Positions 21,253 to 31,358 of a stretch of DNA of 64,000 bases are shown piece by piece (the stretch's first letter is position 1; each line of letters opens with the position of its first letter). The position numbers were made by a program, and so were the translations under genes. The stretch covers positions 2,137,501 to 2,201,500 of the forward strand of contig NZ_CP110644.1 in the NCBI RefSeq assembly GCF_026153515.1, given 5' to 3'. The notes below the pieces were generated by a model that saw nothing but the letters and a program-made list of their open reading frames with translations, did no database searches and was not told the origin of the DNA. The DNA is from Pseudomonas sp. KU26590 (GTDB taxonomy: Bacteria > Pseudomonadota > Gammaproteobacteria > Pseudomonadales > Pseudomonadaceae).

Positions 21253-21388
21253 TGTAGGAGCGAGGCTTGTCCCGCGATCTGGCGCGAAGCGGCAGCCCAT
21301 GAGCGACCTTGCTGCTTCAGCCCGGAGACCGCATGCACCGGGTTGCTGCCGGTTCCCGGCAGATCGCGGGACAAGCCTCGCTCCTACA
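21253..21388. repeat. REP inverted pair after the DUF2242 gene
   Basis: Exact 28-bp arms at 21253-21280 and 21361-21388 with core GGAGCGAGGCTTGTCCCGCG, a different class from the 14.4-kb pair. It lies between the convergent lipoprotein and ilvA genes and may also block read-through. Confidence 0.9.
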
Positions 21389-21434
21389 GGTCCGGGCATG
21401 AACCGCTGAAGTCAGCAGTGTCAGTCTTCGGAAC

Positions 21435-22988
21435 TCACCCCAAAAACAGCTTGTACGCCGGGTTCTTGGTCTCATCCCAATACGGATAACCAATCTCCGC
21501 CAGCGCCTGCGGCACAAGATGCCGCTCGTCTTCAGGCACCACCAGCCCGGCCACCACTCGGCCATCCGCTGCGCCATGGTTGCGGTAGTGGAACATCGAA
21601 ATATTCCATTTCCCGCCCAGCTTGTTCAGAAAGTTGAACAGCGCGCCCGGCCGCTCCGGGAATTCGAAACGCAGCACCACTTCGTCGCTCACCCGCTCCG
21701 AATGCCCGCCGACCATGTGCCGCAAATGCAGCTTGGCCAGTTCGTTGTCGGTCAGGTCCAGCACCGGGAAGCCCTGCTCCGTCAGGCTCGCGATCAGGGC
21801 TTTGCGAGGGTCGGTGTCGGGGTGGGTCTGCACACCGACGAAGATGTGCGCCTCGCGGTCGGTGTGGTAGCGGTAGTTGAATTCGGTGATCTGCCGTTTA
21901 CCAATCGCTTCGCAGAACGCTTTGAAGCTGCCCGCCTGTTCCGGAATGGTCACGGCAATGATTGCTTCGCGGCCTTCGCCCAGTTCGGCGCGTTCGGCGA
22001 CGTGGCGCAGTCGGTCGAAGTTGACGTTGGCGCCGGAGTCGATGGCCACAAACGTCTGCCCGGTGACTTCGTACTGTTCGGTGTACTTCTTGATCCCGGC
22101 CACGCCCAAGGCGCCGGAGGGTTCAGTGATCGAGCGGGTGTCGTCGTAGATGTCCTTGATCGCCGCGCAGATTTCATCGGTGCTGACGGTGATCACTTCG
22201 TCGACGTAATCCTTGCAGATCTCGAAGGTGTACTGACCAATCTGCGCCACCGCGACGCCATCGGCAAACAGCCCGACCTGCTGCAGCACCACGCGCTCGC
22301 CGTAGGCCATGGCCTGTTGCAGACAGTTTGAATCGTCCGGCTCGACGCCGATCACCTTGATTTCCGGTCGCAGGTATTTCACGTACGCCGCGATGCCGGC
22401 GATCAGCCCGCCGCCGCCCACCGGCACGAAGATCGCATCCAATGGCCCCTGATGCTGACGCAGGATTTCCATCGCTACCGTGCCTTGCCCGGCAATGGTG
22501 TCGGGGTCGTCGTAAGGGTGAACGTAGACGTAGCCGTGTTCCTCAACCAGCTTCAGCGAATACGCCAGCGCTTCGGGAAACGAGTCGCCATGCAGCACGA
22601 CCTTTCCGCCCCGGGAACGCACGCCTTCGACCTTGATCTCCGGCGTGGTCTTCGGCATGACGATGGTCGCTGCCACGTTCAGCGTCTTCGCCGCCAGCGC
22701 CAGGCCCTGGGCATGATTACCCGCCGACGCCGTCACCACGCCCCGCGCCAGTTCTTCCGGGCTCAACTGCGCCAGCTTGTTGTACGCGCCGCGAATTTTG
22801 AAGGAGTACACCGGCTGCAAGTCTTCGCGCTTGAGCAGCACGTTATTACCCAAACGCGCCGACAGCTGGCGCGCGGCGTGCAGCGGGGTTTCCACGGCGA
22901 CGTCGTAGACGCGGGAGTTGAGGATCTTTTTGACATAGTGATTGAGCAGGTCGCCCTGAACGGGCGGGTGGGCTGGCAGCTGACTCAT
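21435..22988 (-). CDS. ilvA: threonine ammonia-lyase, biosynthetic (threonine deaminase)
   Basis: First committed step to isoleucine: L-threonine to 2-oxobutanoate and ammonia. The PLP lysine is Lys64 in YSFKIRGAYN; the glycine-rich phosphate loop VGGGGLIAG and SAGNHAQG are clear. Two C-terminal ACT-like regulatory domains (after about residue 335) mark the feedback-inhibited anabolic form. 517 residues. The start ATG at 22988 has GAGG 8 bp upstream and overlaps the stop of a 25-residue leader ORF (ATGA). An attenuator-like leader precedes it (separate entries). Confidence 0.96.
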   Translation of the reverse strand: MSQLPAHPPVQGDLLNHYVKKILNSRVYDVAVETPLHAARQLSARLGNNVLLKREDLQPVYSFKIRGAYNKLAQLSPEELARGVVTASAGNHAQGLALAAKTLNVAATIVMPKTTPEIKVEGVRSRGGKVVLHGDSFPEALAYSLKLVEEHGYVYVHPYDDPDTIAGQGTVAMEILRQHQGPLDAIFVPVGGGGLIAGIAAYVKYLRPEIKVIGVEPDDSNCLQQAMAYGERVVLQQVGLFADGVAVAQIGQYTFEICKDYVDEVITVSTDEICAAIKDIYDDTRSITEPSGALGVAGIKKYTEQYEVTGQTFVAIDSGANVNFDRLRHVAERAELGEGREAIIAVTIPEQAGSFKAFCEAIGKRQITEFNYRYHTDREAHIFVGVQTHPDTDPRKALIASLTEQGFPVLDLTDNELAKLHLRHMVGGHSERVSDEVVLRFEFPERPGALFNFLNKLGGKWNISMFHYRNHGAADGRVVAGLVVPEDERHLVPQALAEIGYPYWDETKNPAYKLFLG

Positions 22989-23062
22989 CGTGTGGGCCTC
23001 GTGGGAAGGCTTGCGATGATCAGGCGGGCGGCGAAAACGGCGAGGGAAGGGCGAATGATCAT
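22985..23062 (-). CDS. Ile-rich 25-residue upstream ORF coupled to ilvA
   Basis: ATG at 23062 follows a good AGGAG site (spacer 6). The 25-codon frame opens Met-Ile-Ile and contains a second Ile-Ile pair at residues 15-16 plus several Leu/Val/Ala. Its TGA overlaps the ilvA ATG by the ATGA arrangement, so ribosomes finishing it can restart on ilvA. No homologue was checked. It could be a translational-coupling leader or a second isoleucine sensor. Confidence 0.55.
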   Translation of the reverse strand: MIIRPSLAVFAARLIIASLPTRPTR

Positions 23063-23102
23063 GTCTGGCTCCTGATGTGGTTTTGGCCCGGGAGACAGAG
23101 AG

Positions 23103-23128
23103 AAAAAACCCGCCTCTAGGGCGGGTTG
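23103..23128 (-). terminator. attenuator terminator in the ilvA leader
   Basis: Minus-strand stem AACCCGCC/GGCGGGTT with a CTAGA-type loop, followed by TTTTTT. It lies after the Ile-rich leader peptide and 115 bp before ilvA. The 5' arm can instead pair with GGCGGGTT at 23145-23152, which covers the last codons and stop of the leader peptide, giving mutually exclusive antiterminator and terminator forms. Confidence 0.75.
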
Positions 23129-23142
23129 GGTGCAAACGTCGG

Positions 23143-23208
23143 CTAACCCGCCATGACTGGAATGGCGGTAATAATTATCTGGCCGAAGAAATGCTGGGGT
23201 GCGTTCAT
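23143..23208 (-). CDS. ilvA leader peptide with Ile-Ile-Ile-Thr-Ala-Ile-Pro-Val run (attenuation control)
   Basis: A 21-codon ORF from ATG 23208 to TAG 23143. Codons 11-18 read Ile-Ile-Ile-Thr-Ala-Ile-Pro-Val (first Ile codon is the rare ATA). The stop codon lies at the edge of the sequence that can pair as antiterminator. This matches the textbook layout of amino-acid attenuation: stalling at Ile codons would leave the antiterminator free and permit ilvA transcription. No Shine-Dalgarno is visible and the predicted transcript start is only a few bases upstream. Confidence 0.7.
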   Translation of the reverse strand: MNAPQHFFGQIIITAIPVMAG

Positions 23209-23217
23209 GGAGTCGAG

Positions 23218-23245
23218 ACTATTGCGAACATGGCGCAGTCGTCAA
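23218..23245 (-). promoter_or_regulatory. putative ilvA leader promoter
   Basis: Minus-strand TTGACG (-35, 23240-23245), 16-bp spacer and AATAGT (-10, 23218-23223). The predicted start falls near 23211, 3-5 nt before the leader-peptide ATG. Confidence 0.5.
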
Positions 23246-23368
23246 GTGGGCCGCTGTCATGGACGCTGCTTTGGCGGAGCAAATCGGCCGCACGGGCAAA
23301 AAGCAGGCAAGGCTCAGCAACACCGCCCGAATCATTACCGTCCATAAGGCGAGGCTGAATGGCTTGAA

Positions 23369-23457
23369 TGTAGGAGCGCGCTTGCCCGCGAATGGGGAGG
23401 TTCAGGTGGCGTTGATGTCACTGAAATGACGCTTTCGCGGGCAAGCGCGCTCCTACA
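23369..23457. repeat. REP inverted pair upstream of ilvA
   Basis: Exact 23-bp arms at 23369-23391 and 23435-23457 (core GGAGCGCGCTTGCCCGCG), a class also found at 36.6-36.8 kb. Together with the ilvA leader it fills most of the 23209-23610 gap; nothing else was recognised there. Confidence 0.88.
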
Positions 23458-23610
23458 AGGACCTCAGTGTCGTCGAGTGTTCAACAGGCCTTCATTTTTT
23501 GTTCATGAGGGCACTTTAGGGTTGGGCTCGTAGTCAGTGAATCTGCTGTTGAATGATTTAGCGGCACCACAACCCTATCGATCACAAGAACCCGCCACGA
23601 GGGCGCAAAC

Positions 23611-23697
23611 ATGGACGAGTACCAAGAAGAATTGCTGGAATACCAGGCGTACGAGATGGATCCGCTGGAACCAGCAGAAGACGCCACCGAGTTGTAG
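23611..23697 (+). CDS. 28-residue acidic small protein
   Basis: ATG 23611 follows GAGGG with an 8-bp spacer. The product (opens MDEYQEELLEYQAYEMD) is very acidic with nine Glu and three Asp in 28 residues, has no hydrophobic segment and could form one helix. It ends 20 bp before the convergent AraC gene. The clean ribosome site and strong composition bias support a real small gene, but function is unknown. Confidence 0.5.
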   Translation: MDEYQEELLEYQAYEMDPLEPAEDATEL

Positions 23698-23716
23698 GAA
23701 AACCCGCGCCTGCCAG

Positions 23717-24757
23717 TCAGAGCGACTGGCGTTGGCTGCGACGAAACGCACCGGGCGTCTGTTCGGTCCAGCGTTTGAAGGCCCGCTGAAAAGCCTCGGC
23801 CGAAGCAAATCCCAACAGATAAGCGATTTCGCCAAAGGCCAGTTCGGTGTCCCGGATGTAGGTCATGGCGAGGTCGCGCCGGGTGTCGTTGAGGATCGCA
23901 CGAAACTGCGTGCCCTCGTCCGCCAGCTTGCGGCGCAGGGTCCAGGTCGGCAATTTCAGCCGGGCCGCCACTTCTTCGAGATCCGGCTCCCGCCCCCCAT
24001 TCAACAACGGCCCCAGTAATTGGGTGATGCGCTCACGCAGGCTGCGGGTGCGCGTGAGCTGTTCCAGTTCCCGTTCACACACCTGCAGCAGATGCCGCCA
24101 GGTACTCGGCACGTGATCGGGGTTGCGCAGGCCAAGCTGATGCTGGTTGAGGCGCAGCTGATTGACGCTCGCCGCGAAACTCACGGGCTGCTCACAGAGC
24201 GCGGCGTATTCAGCGGCGTAGGCGGGGGCATCGAACTCGATCTCCAGGCGTTCAGCCTTTAGCGTCGTCCCGCACAGCGTCGACAGCTGATGCAGCCAGC
24301 CGCTGAGAATCGAATCCACCACGAAGCGGTTGTAGTCGTTGTACGGGCTGATGGAATAGAAGCGCAGCCAGGCGCCGTCGCTGTCCTCATGGAGGCTCGA
24401 CTGGCCGCGATAGTTCGAGCCGTATAGCGGTTCAAAACGAATCAGCGTGCGCGCCGCTTCACGCACGGTCGGCGCCTGGGCGGCGGTGATGCCGGCCAGG
24501 CCGGCGTGGCTCAAACGACTGGATTCGCCCATTCGCAAGCCCAGCGCAGGCACGCCGGTCAGCTCGATGGCCGCATGGCCCAGGCGCATGTAGCGCGGGA
24601 TCGACAGCCGGGCGCCGGCCTCACCCAGTCGCGCGGCATCCAGGGCGTATTGCTGCAGCAGCGGTTGCGGGTCCTTGCCTTCGTTGCGAACAGCGTCGGC
24701 CAGGCTGTGGACGAAACCCACGGACAGATCGCCCAGACGCACGCGAGGGGAGGTCAT
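23717..24757 (-). CDS. AraC-family transcriptional regulator with arabinose-binding-type N-terminal domain
   Basis: 346 residues. The N-terminal domain (about 25-210) has the feature AGLAGITAAQAPTVREAARTLIRF common in OruR/GbdR-like regulators. The C-terminal double helix-turn-helix (about 245-340) ends with the AraC signature AYLLGFASAEAFQRAFKRWTEQTPGAFR. It starts 3 bp after the stop of the nitrilase-like gene, so the two form a unit. The inducer is unknown; resemblance to OruR (ornithine) is suggestive only. Confidence 0.88.
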   Translation of the reverse strand: MTSPRVRLGDLSVGFVHSLADAVRNEGKDPQPLLQQYALDAARLGEAGARLSIPRYMRLGHAAIELTGVPALGLRMGESSRLSHAGLAGITAAQAPTVREAARTLIRFEPLYGSNYRGQSSLHEDSDGAWLRFYSISPYNDYNRFVVDSILSGWLHQLSTLCGTTLKAERLEIEFDAPAYAAEYAALCEQPVSFAASVNQLRLNQHQLGLRNPDHVPSTWRHLLQVCERELEQLTRTRSLRERITQLLGPLLNGGREPDLEEVAARLKLPTWTLRRKLADEGTQFRAILNDTRRDLAMTYIRDTELAFGEIAYLLGFASAEAFQRAFKRWTEQTPGAFRRSQRQSL

Positions 24758-24760
24758 CGA

Positions 24761-25912
24761 TCACAACCACAGATTGATCAGGCGCGCGCCATGACCGGGG
24801 CGGACGCCTTTCGGGGCGGCGCTGATGGATTGCTCGGCGATGCTTTGCCCGTCGCGGCTGGCGAAACTGTGACCGGCGCTGCCCTTGTCCCAGAACTGAC
24901 CGCGCATGAACACGCTGATGCCGGCCTTCGCCGTGCTCGGCGGTGTCAGGGTCAGTCGACGCCAGGCTTCGCCCTGGGTGATCGGCTTGGCACCCAGGTT
25001 CAGATGGGCCGCCAGCGCCTTGTGTTTGTCGCTGCGCCAGGGTTGCGACCAGCCGTCCGTGCCGGCGACGTAGGCCGGCACCGCAATCAGCTCGACGCCG
25101 CTGGCGTTGAGGCGCGCGTAGTTGTCGGGGTACCAGCTGTCACTGCCGATCAATGTCGCCAACCGGCCGGCCGGGGTGTCGATCACGTTGAGCGGTGCGT
25201 CCTTGCCGGGACGGATATAACCCCGCTGATTCCAGCCCGGGAACAACTGACGCTGCGGCTGCCCCAAGGGCTGGCCGTCGGGGCCGAACACCAGGCTGCT
25301 GTTATACAGCGCGCCACGACCGATGCGCAGTTCGCCGTTTTCCACCTGCGGGCTGGGCAGCACGATCGAGCCGGCCACCAGGGTCACACCGAATTCCTTC
25401 GCCAGCCCGCCAAACACGTTTTGATAATCCTGCGCCATGCTGTGCGCCTTCATGCGCAGGCGTGCGTCCTCGAAGCGGCTGCTGCCCCGCGCGTGAAAAA
25501 CCGCGTCGATAAACAGCAGCGGGTTGCTGAACGCCAGCCAGTTCATGGCCTCTTCGAAGGTGGTGGCCTCGTAGAACTGGGCTTTTTCGTCCACCGCCAA
25601 CAGCCAGGTGCCGATGTGCTCCGGCAGCACCACGATGGTTTTATCGTTGAGCAGCCCTTGGTCGCGGGCCTGCACCAGATACGACGCAAGCTTGCGATGC
25701 AGGCGTTTGACGCTCGAATAATCGGAAGGGAACAGCTCGGGCTGAATGCCCAGCAGGTTGCCGCGTTCGCCAGGTTGCCCGTCGTTGATCACCAACTGGA
25801 TGCGCAAGTCCGTCAGGTAATGCCCGACATGACGCTTGCCCGTCCACAGCCCGTAGCTGACGAGAAGCGTCACCAGCACTGCAGCGGTAAGTGAGCCGAG
25901 AACTTTGCGCAT
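24761..25912 (-). CDS. nitrilase-superfamily (carbon-nitrogen hydrolase fold) protein lacking cysteine
   Basis: 383 residues. An N-terminal membrane anchor or signal (about 5-24) is followed by a carbon-nitrogen hydrolase fold. The Glu motif is kept (VVLPEHIG), but the Lys motif reads PQRQLF and the nucleophile motif reads IGSDSWYPD where active enzymes have I-C-Y-D. I see no Cys anywhere in the product, so Cys-based amidase chemistry is impossible. The start (ATG 25912) has no clear ribosome site. Paired with the AraC gene downstream. It may be a binding or scaffold protein. Confidence 0.75.
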   Translation of the reverse strand: MRKVLGSLTAAVLVTLLVSYGLWTGKRHVGHYLTDLRIQLVINDGQPGERGNLLGIQPELFPSDYSSVKRLHRKLASYLVQARDQGLLNDKTIVVLPEHIGTWLLAVDEKAQFYEATTFEEAMNWLAFSNPLLFIDAVFHARGSSRFEDARLRMKAHSMAQDYQNVFGGLAKEFGVTLVAGSIVLPSPQVENGELRIGRGALYNSSLVFGPDGQPLGQPQRQLFPGWNQRGYIRPGKDAPLNVIDTPAGRLATLIGSDSWYPDNYARLNASGVELIAVPAYVAGTDGWSQPWRSDKHKALAAHLNLGAKPITQGEAWRRLTLTPPSTAKAGISVFMRGQFWDKGSAGHSFASRDGQSIAEQSISAAPKGVRPGHGARLINLWL

Positions 25913-26121
25913 GAAGAAAGGAGAACTGCCTCTGAAGAAAGCGCGCGGGGCGCCATAACGTTGCCGGAAGGCTACGGCAAAACGGCGATTGGGAGAAGGT
26001 TTGCCAACGGCCAGGGCGGCCATTCGGCAAATGGGTTGAAGCGAGGCGGCATCGGTGGCCGCCTGCGGTGTATGGATCAACCGCGATGCCGGCGATTTGC
26101 AGGCATCACGGGGGCCGCGAT

Positions 26122-27762
26122 TTACAAGCGGAAGCGGCTGACCAGCGTGTTGAACGACACGGCCAGGCGGGAAAGCTCCTGAGTCGACGCGTTGGTCTGG
26201 TGCGCACCGGCCGCGGTCTGGGTCGACAGATCCTGGATGTTCACCAGGTTACGGTCCACCTCGCGCGCGACATTCGCCTGTTCTTCGGAGGCCGTGGCGA
26301 TGACCATATTACGGTCGTTGATCTGGGCGATGCCTTCGGCGATCTGTTCCAGTGCGCGGCCCGTGGCCTGCGCCAACGCTTGGGTATCGGTGACCAGCGA
26401 CTGGCTTTTGCCCATCGCCCCCACCGCCTGATCGGCACTGGCCTGCACGCTGTTGATCATGCCTTCGATTTCACCGGTCGAGGCCTGGGTGCGTGCGGCC
26501 AAGGCCCGGACTTCGTCGGCGACCACGGCAAAGCCCCGGCCTTGCTCGCCCGCCCGTGCGGCTTCGATCGCAGCGTTCAAGGCCAGCAGGTTGGTTTGTT
26601 CAGCGATGCCGCGAATTACGTCCAGCACCTTGCCGATGTCCCGGACTTGCACGGCGAGGTCGCGGACCATGTTGGTCGAAGTGGCAATTTCGGTGGTTGC
26701 GCTGTTGATGGCTTCAACCGCGCCACGTGCCTGGTCGCGGCCCTCGCTGGCCTGTTTGCTGGTGGTCCTGGACGCGTCGGACGTGGACACGGCGTTACGT
26801 GCCACCTCTTCGACCGCCGAGGTCATTTCAGTGACAGCGGTGGCGGCCTGCTGGATCTCGTCGTTCTGGCGGACCAACCCGCGGCTGCCGTTATCGCTGA
26901 CGGCGGTCAGCTCTTCTGCGGCAGAGGCCAGTTGACTGGACGCATCGGCAATCTGCTGAATGGTGCTTTTCAGGCTGCCCCGCATTTCGCCCAGCGCCGT
27001 CAGCAATTGCCCGGCTTCATCGCGGCCGGTGCTGACAATCTGTTGGGTCAGATCACCGCCGGCAATGCTCCGCGCGCTCGCGACTGCATAGGCGAGAGGA
27101 CGGCTGATCAGGCGACTTATGAACATGCCCAGCAGAACCGCAGCCAGAAAGGCAATGGCGATGCCGATGTACAGCGCGGTCTTGGCGGATGACTCCGTCT
27201 TGGATGCATCCTCGGCGCCTTCGCCGATCTGCCGGTCATTGGACTTAACGATGAGGGTCAATTCATCGAGCACAACGCGGTAGGCCGCCTGCAGATCGCC
27301 AAACAATAGGGCGCGGCCGTTATCAAGGTCGCCGGCCTTCACGAGGCCAAGGTATTTCTGAACCATCGCCTGGTAGACCGGCCAGTCCTTTTCCATCTGG
27401 TCGCCCGCGGCGCGTTCATCGTCGGCGAGCGGGGTCTTGCGGTATTTGGCAAACGCTTTCTCGCTGTCTAACTGGTTGGCGTTCATCGAGCTCAGCAATT
27501 CGTCCTTCACACCCTGGGGCATGCCGGCAGCAGCGGCACTGTATAAGCGGTAAAGGTCACGGTTTTGGCCTACGGCATTGGTTCTGGCGCGGCCGGTGTC
27601 CGCAACGGACACCAGGTTATTGCTGAACACCAGCTTCAGGCTGTCCGACAGTTCGGAAACGCCACGGCTTCCGAGCACGCCTACTCCCAGGGTGATGAAT
27701 GCGCACAGCACGAAGGCTGTGATCAACTTGGTCGAAATTTTTGCATCATTGATCCAGCTCAT
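26122..27762 (-). CDS. methyl-accepting chemotaxis protein (4HB_MCP ligand domain)
   Basis: 546 residues. TM1 is at about 10-32, a four-helix-bundle periplasmic sensor at about 33-192, TM2 at about 195-217, HAMP at about 217-270, then the cytoplasmic signalling hairpin with the invariant tip [20 protein letters not shown]. No C-terminal CheR-tethering pentapeptide (it ends VSRFRL). Stand-alone receptor; ligand unknown. Transcribed away from fadH, with a 283-bp shared upstream region. Confidence 0.92.
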   Translation of the reverse strand: MSWINDAKISTKLITAFVLCAFITLGVGVLGSRGVSELSDSLKLVFSNNLVSVADTGRARTNAVGQNRDLYRLYSAAAAGMPQGVKDELLSSMNANQLDSEKAFAKYRKTPLADDERAAGDQMEKDWPVYQAMVQKYLGLVKAGDLDNGRALLFGDLQAAYRVVLDELTLIVKSNDRQIGEGAEDASKTESSAKTALYIGIAIAFLAAVLLGMFISRLISRPLAYAVASARSIAGGDLTQQIVSTGRDEAGQLLTALGEMRGSLKSTIQQIADASSQLASAAEELTAVSDNGSRGLVRQNDEIQQAATAVTEMTSAVEEVARNAVSTSDASRTTSKQASEGRDQARGAVEAINSATTEIATSTNMVRDLAVQVRDIGKVLDVIRGIAEQTNLLALNAAIEAARAGEQGRGFAVVADEVRALAARTQASTGEIEGMINSVQASADQAVGAMGKSQSLVTDTQALAQATGRALEQIAEGIAQINDRNMVIATASEEQANVAREVDRNLVNIQDLSTQTAAGAHQTNASTQELSRLAVSFNTLVSRFRL

Positions 27763-30085
<2,323 letters not shown>

Positions 30086-30191
30086 GTGGATGGGGGCTGA
30101 CGGTTGGGAATCCCCCTACACAGCCCCCAAAACCTAGAACCCAGAGCGACGAGTGCTAGACTCCTGCACCGTCCATTGCCCGACCGATTTC

Positions 30192-31208
30192 ATGTTCCCT
30201 CTCTCATCACCGCTCCCTCCCGCTCCGTTGCAACTCCTCCATTTCGACTGGCTCCAGGCAGCCGGCGTGGAGGCGGCGATCTTGCGGCTGGACCTCGTCG
30301 ATCCGCTGATCAGCGGCAATAAATGGTTCAAGCTCAAGCACCATCTGGCGGCGGCTGAGCGGGTCGGGGCGCGGGGCGTCATCAGTCTCGGCGGGGCGCA
30401 TTCCAATCACCTTCACGCGCTGGCGGCGGCGGGCAAGCGCTTCGGTTTTGCCACGGTCGGGCTGATGCGCGGGCATATAGTCGAGACGCCGACGGTGCTT
30501 GATCTCCAGGCTTTCGGGATGGAGCTGCACTGGCTGGGTTACGCCGGTTATCGCGCGCGGCATGACGCGGATTTCTGGGTGCCGTGGCGCGAGCGTTATC
30601 CGCATCTATTTCCGGTGCCTGAAGGCGGCGGCGGGCTCGACGGCGCGGAGGGCTGCGCTGAAATCGTTCAGCAGGCGCGCAGTCAGCTCGGTCAACTGGG
30701 ATGGAAGGATTACGACGCCTGGTGGCTGGCGTGCGGCACCGGCACCACACTTGCCGGACTGATGCTGGCGGAGGCGGGGCAGCATGAGGTGATCGGCGCG
30801 ATGGCGGTGCCTGACGGTCATGGGGTTGAGGGCAATGTAGAGGACATTCTTGAAGCTTTCGCGAGCAAGCTCGCTCCCACAGGTCCTGCGTCGTCCCTGG
30901 GCATACTGAATCAACCACTGACAGGCTTGGACGTGGGAGTAAACCGAAAAAAACTTCAGGCTTACCGCTTGCTCGATAGCAGCCGTGGCGGCTTCGCGAA
31001 GACCGATTCCGCGTTGCTCGATTTCATCGCGCGCCATGAGGCTGAATCCGGTATCCCCCTCGAACCGCTGTACACCGGCAAGGCATTGCTTGCGCTGCAC
31101 GAAGAGGTGATCGCGGGCCGGATCGCCGAAGGCACGCGGCTGATTTTTCTGCACACCGGGGGATTGCAGGGCAGACGGACCTTCGAATCCGCGCTGGCAC
31201 ACCGCTGA
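30192..31208 (+). CDS. PLP-dependent ACC deaminase/D-cysteine desulfhydrase family protein with internal REP
   Basis: 338 residues, fold-type II PLP enzyme: Lys in ISGNKWFKLKHHL, then GGAHSNHLHALAAAG and the late LLDSSRGGFAKTD and LYTGKALLAL motifs. Between VEDILEAF and YRLLDSS lies an extra stretch of roughly 25-30 residues, encoded in part by a REP palindrome (30858-30883) kept in frame. ATG 30192 is preferred to GTG 30153, which lies in promoter-like sequence. Substrate (ACC, D-cysteine or another amino acid) cannot be set from sequence. Confidence 0.8.
   Translation: MFPLSSPLPPAPLQLLHFDWLQAAGVEAAILRLDLVDPLISGNKWFKLKHHLAAAERVGARGVISLGGAHSNHLHALAAAGKRFGFATVGLMRGHIVETPTVLDLQAFGMELHWLGYAGYRARHDADFWVPWRERYPHLFPVPEGGGGLDGAEGCAEIVQQARSQLGQLGWKDYDAWWLACGTGTTLAGLMLAEAGQHEVIGAMAVPDGHGVEGNVEDILEAFASKLAPTGPASSLGILNQPLTGLDVGVNRKKLQAYRLLDSSRGGFAKTDSALLDFIARHEAESGIPLEPLYTGKALLALHEEVIAGRIAEGTRLIFLHTGGLQGRRTFESALAHR
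30858..30883. repeat. REP element inside a coding sequence
   Basis: TTCGCGAGCAAGCTCGCTCC followed by CACAGG is a complete Pseudomonas REP of the class whose half-copy lies at 32769. It is read in frame as Phe-Ala-Ser-Lys-Leu-Ala-Pro-Thr-Gly in the PLP enzyme. Confidence 0.8.
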
Positions 31209-31231
31209 CGCCTAAGCGCGCCTCCACGCAC

Positions 31232-31247
31232 TGGCACGAATCCTGCG
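31232..31247 (+). promoter_or_regulatory. sigma-54 (RpoN) -24/-12 promoter
   Basis: TGGCACG-N4-CTGC with GG and GC exactly 12 bp apart, matching the consensus TGGCACG-N4-TTGC except one base. The predicted start near 31258 leaves a leader of about 100 nt before the MHS transporter gene. No enhancer-binding-protein gene is adjacent. Confidence 0.72.
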
Positions 31248-31358
31248 GCCCACAGCCTCCGACAGGTCGGTCCTGAGTACGTCGGCGGCAGTTCTGGAGT
31301 CGGACGGGCAGGGCGCTGTGCCGATAATCGGATCTTTCCCACGCGCGCCGAGGTTTCC

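Noticed and set aside
23103..23128. Terminator of a plus-strand transcript
   Set aside because: The T-run exists only on the minus strand, which places it in the ilvA leader.
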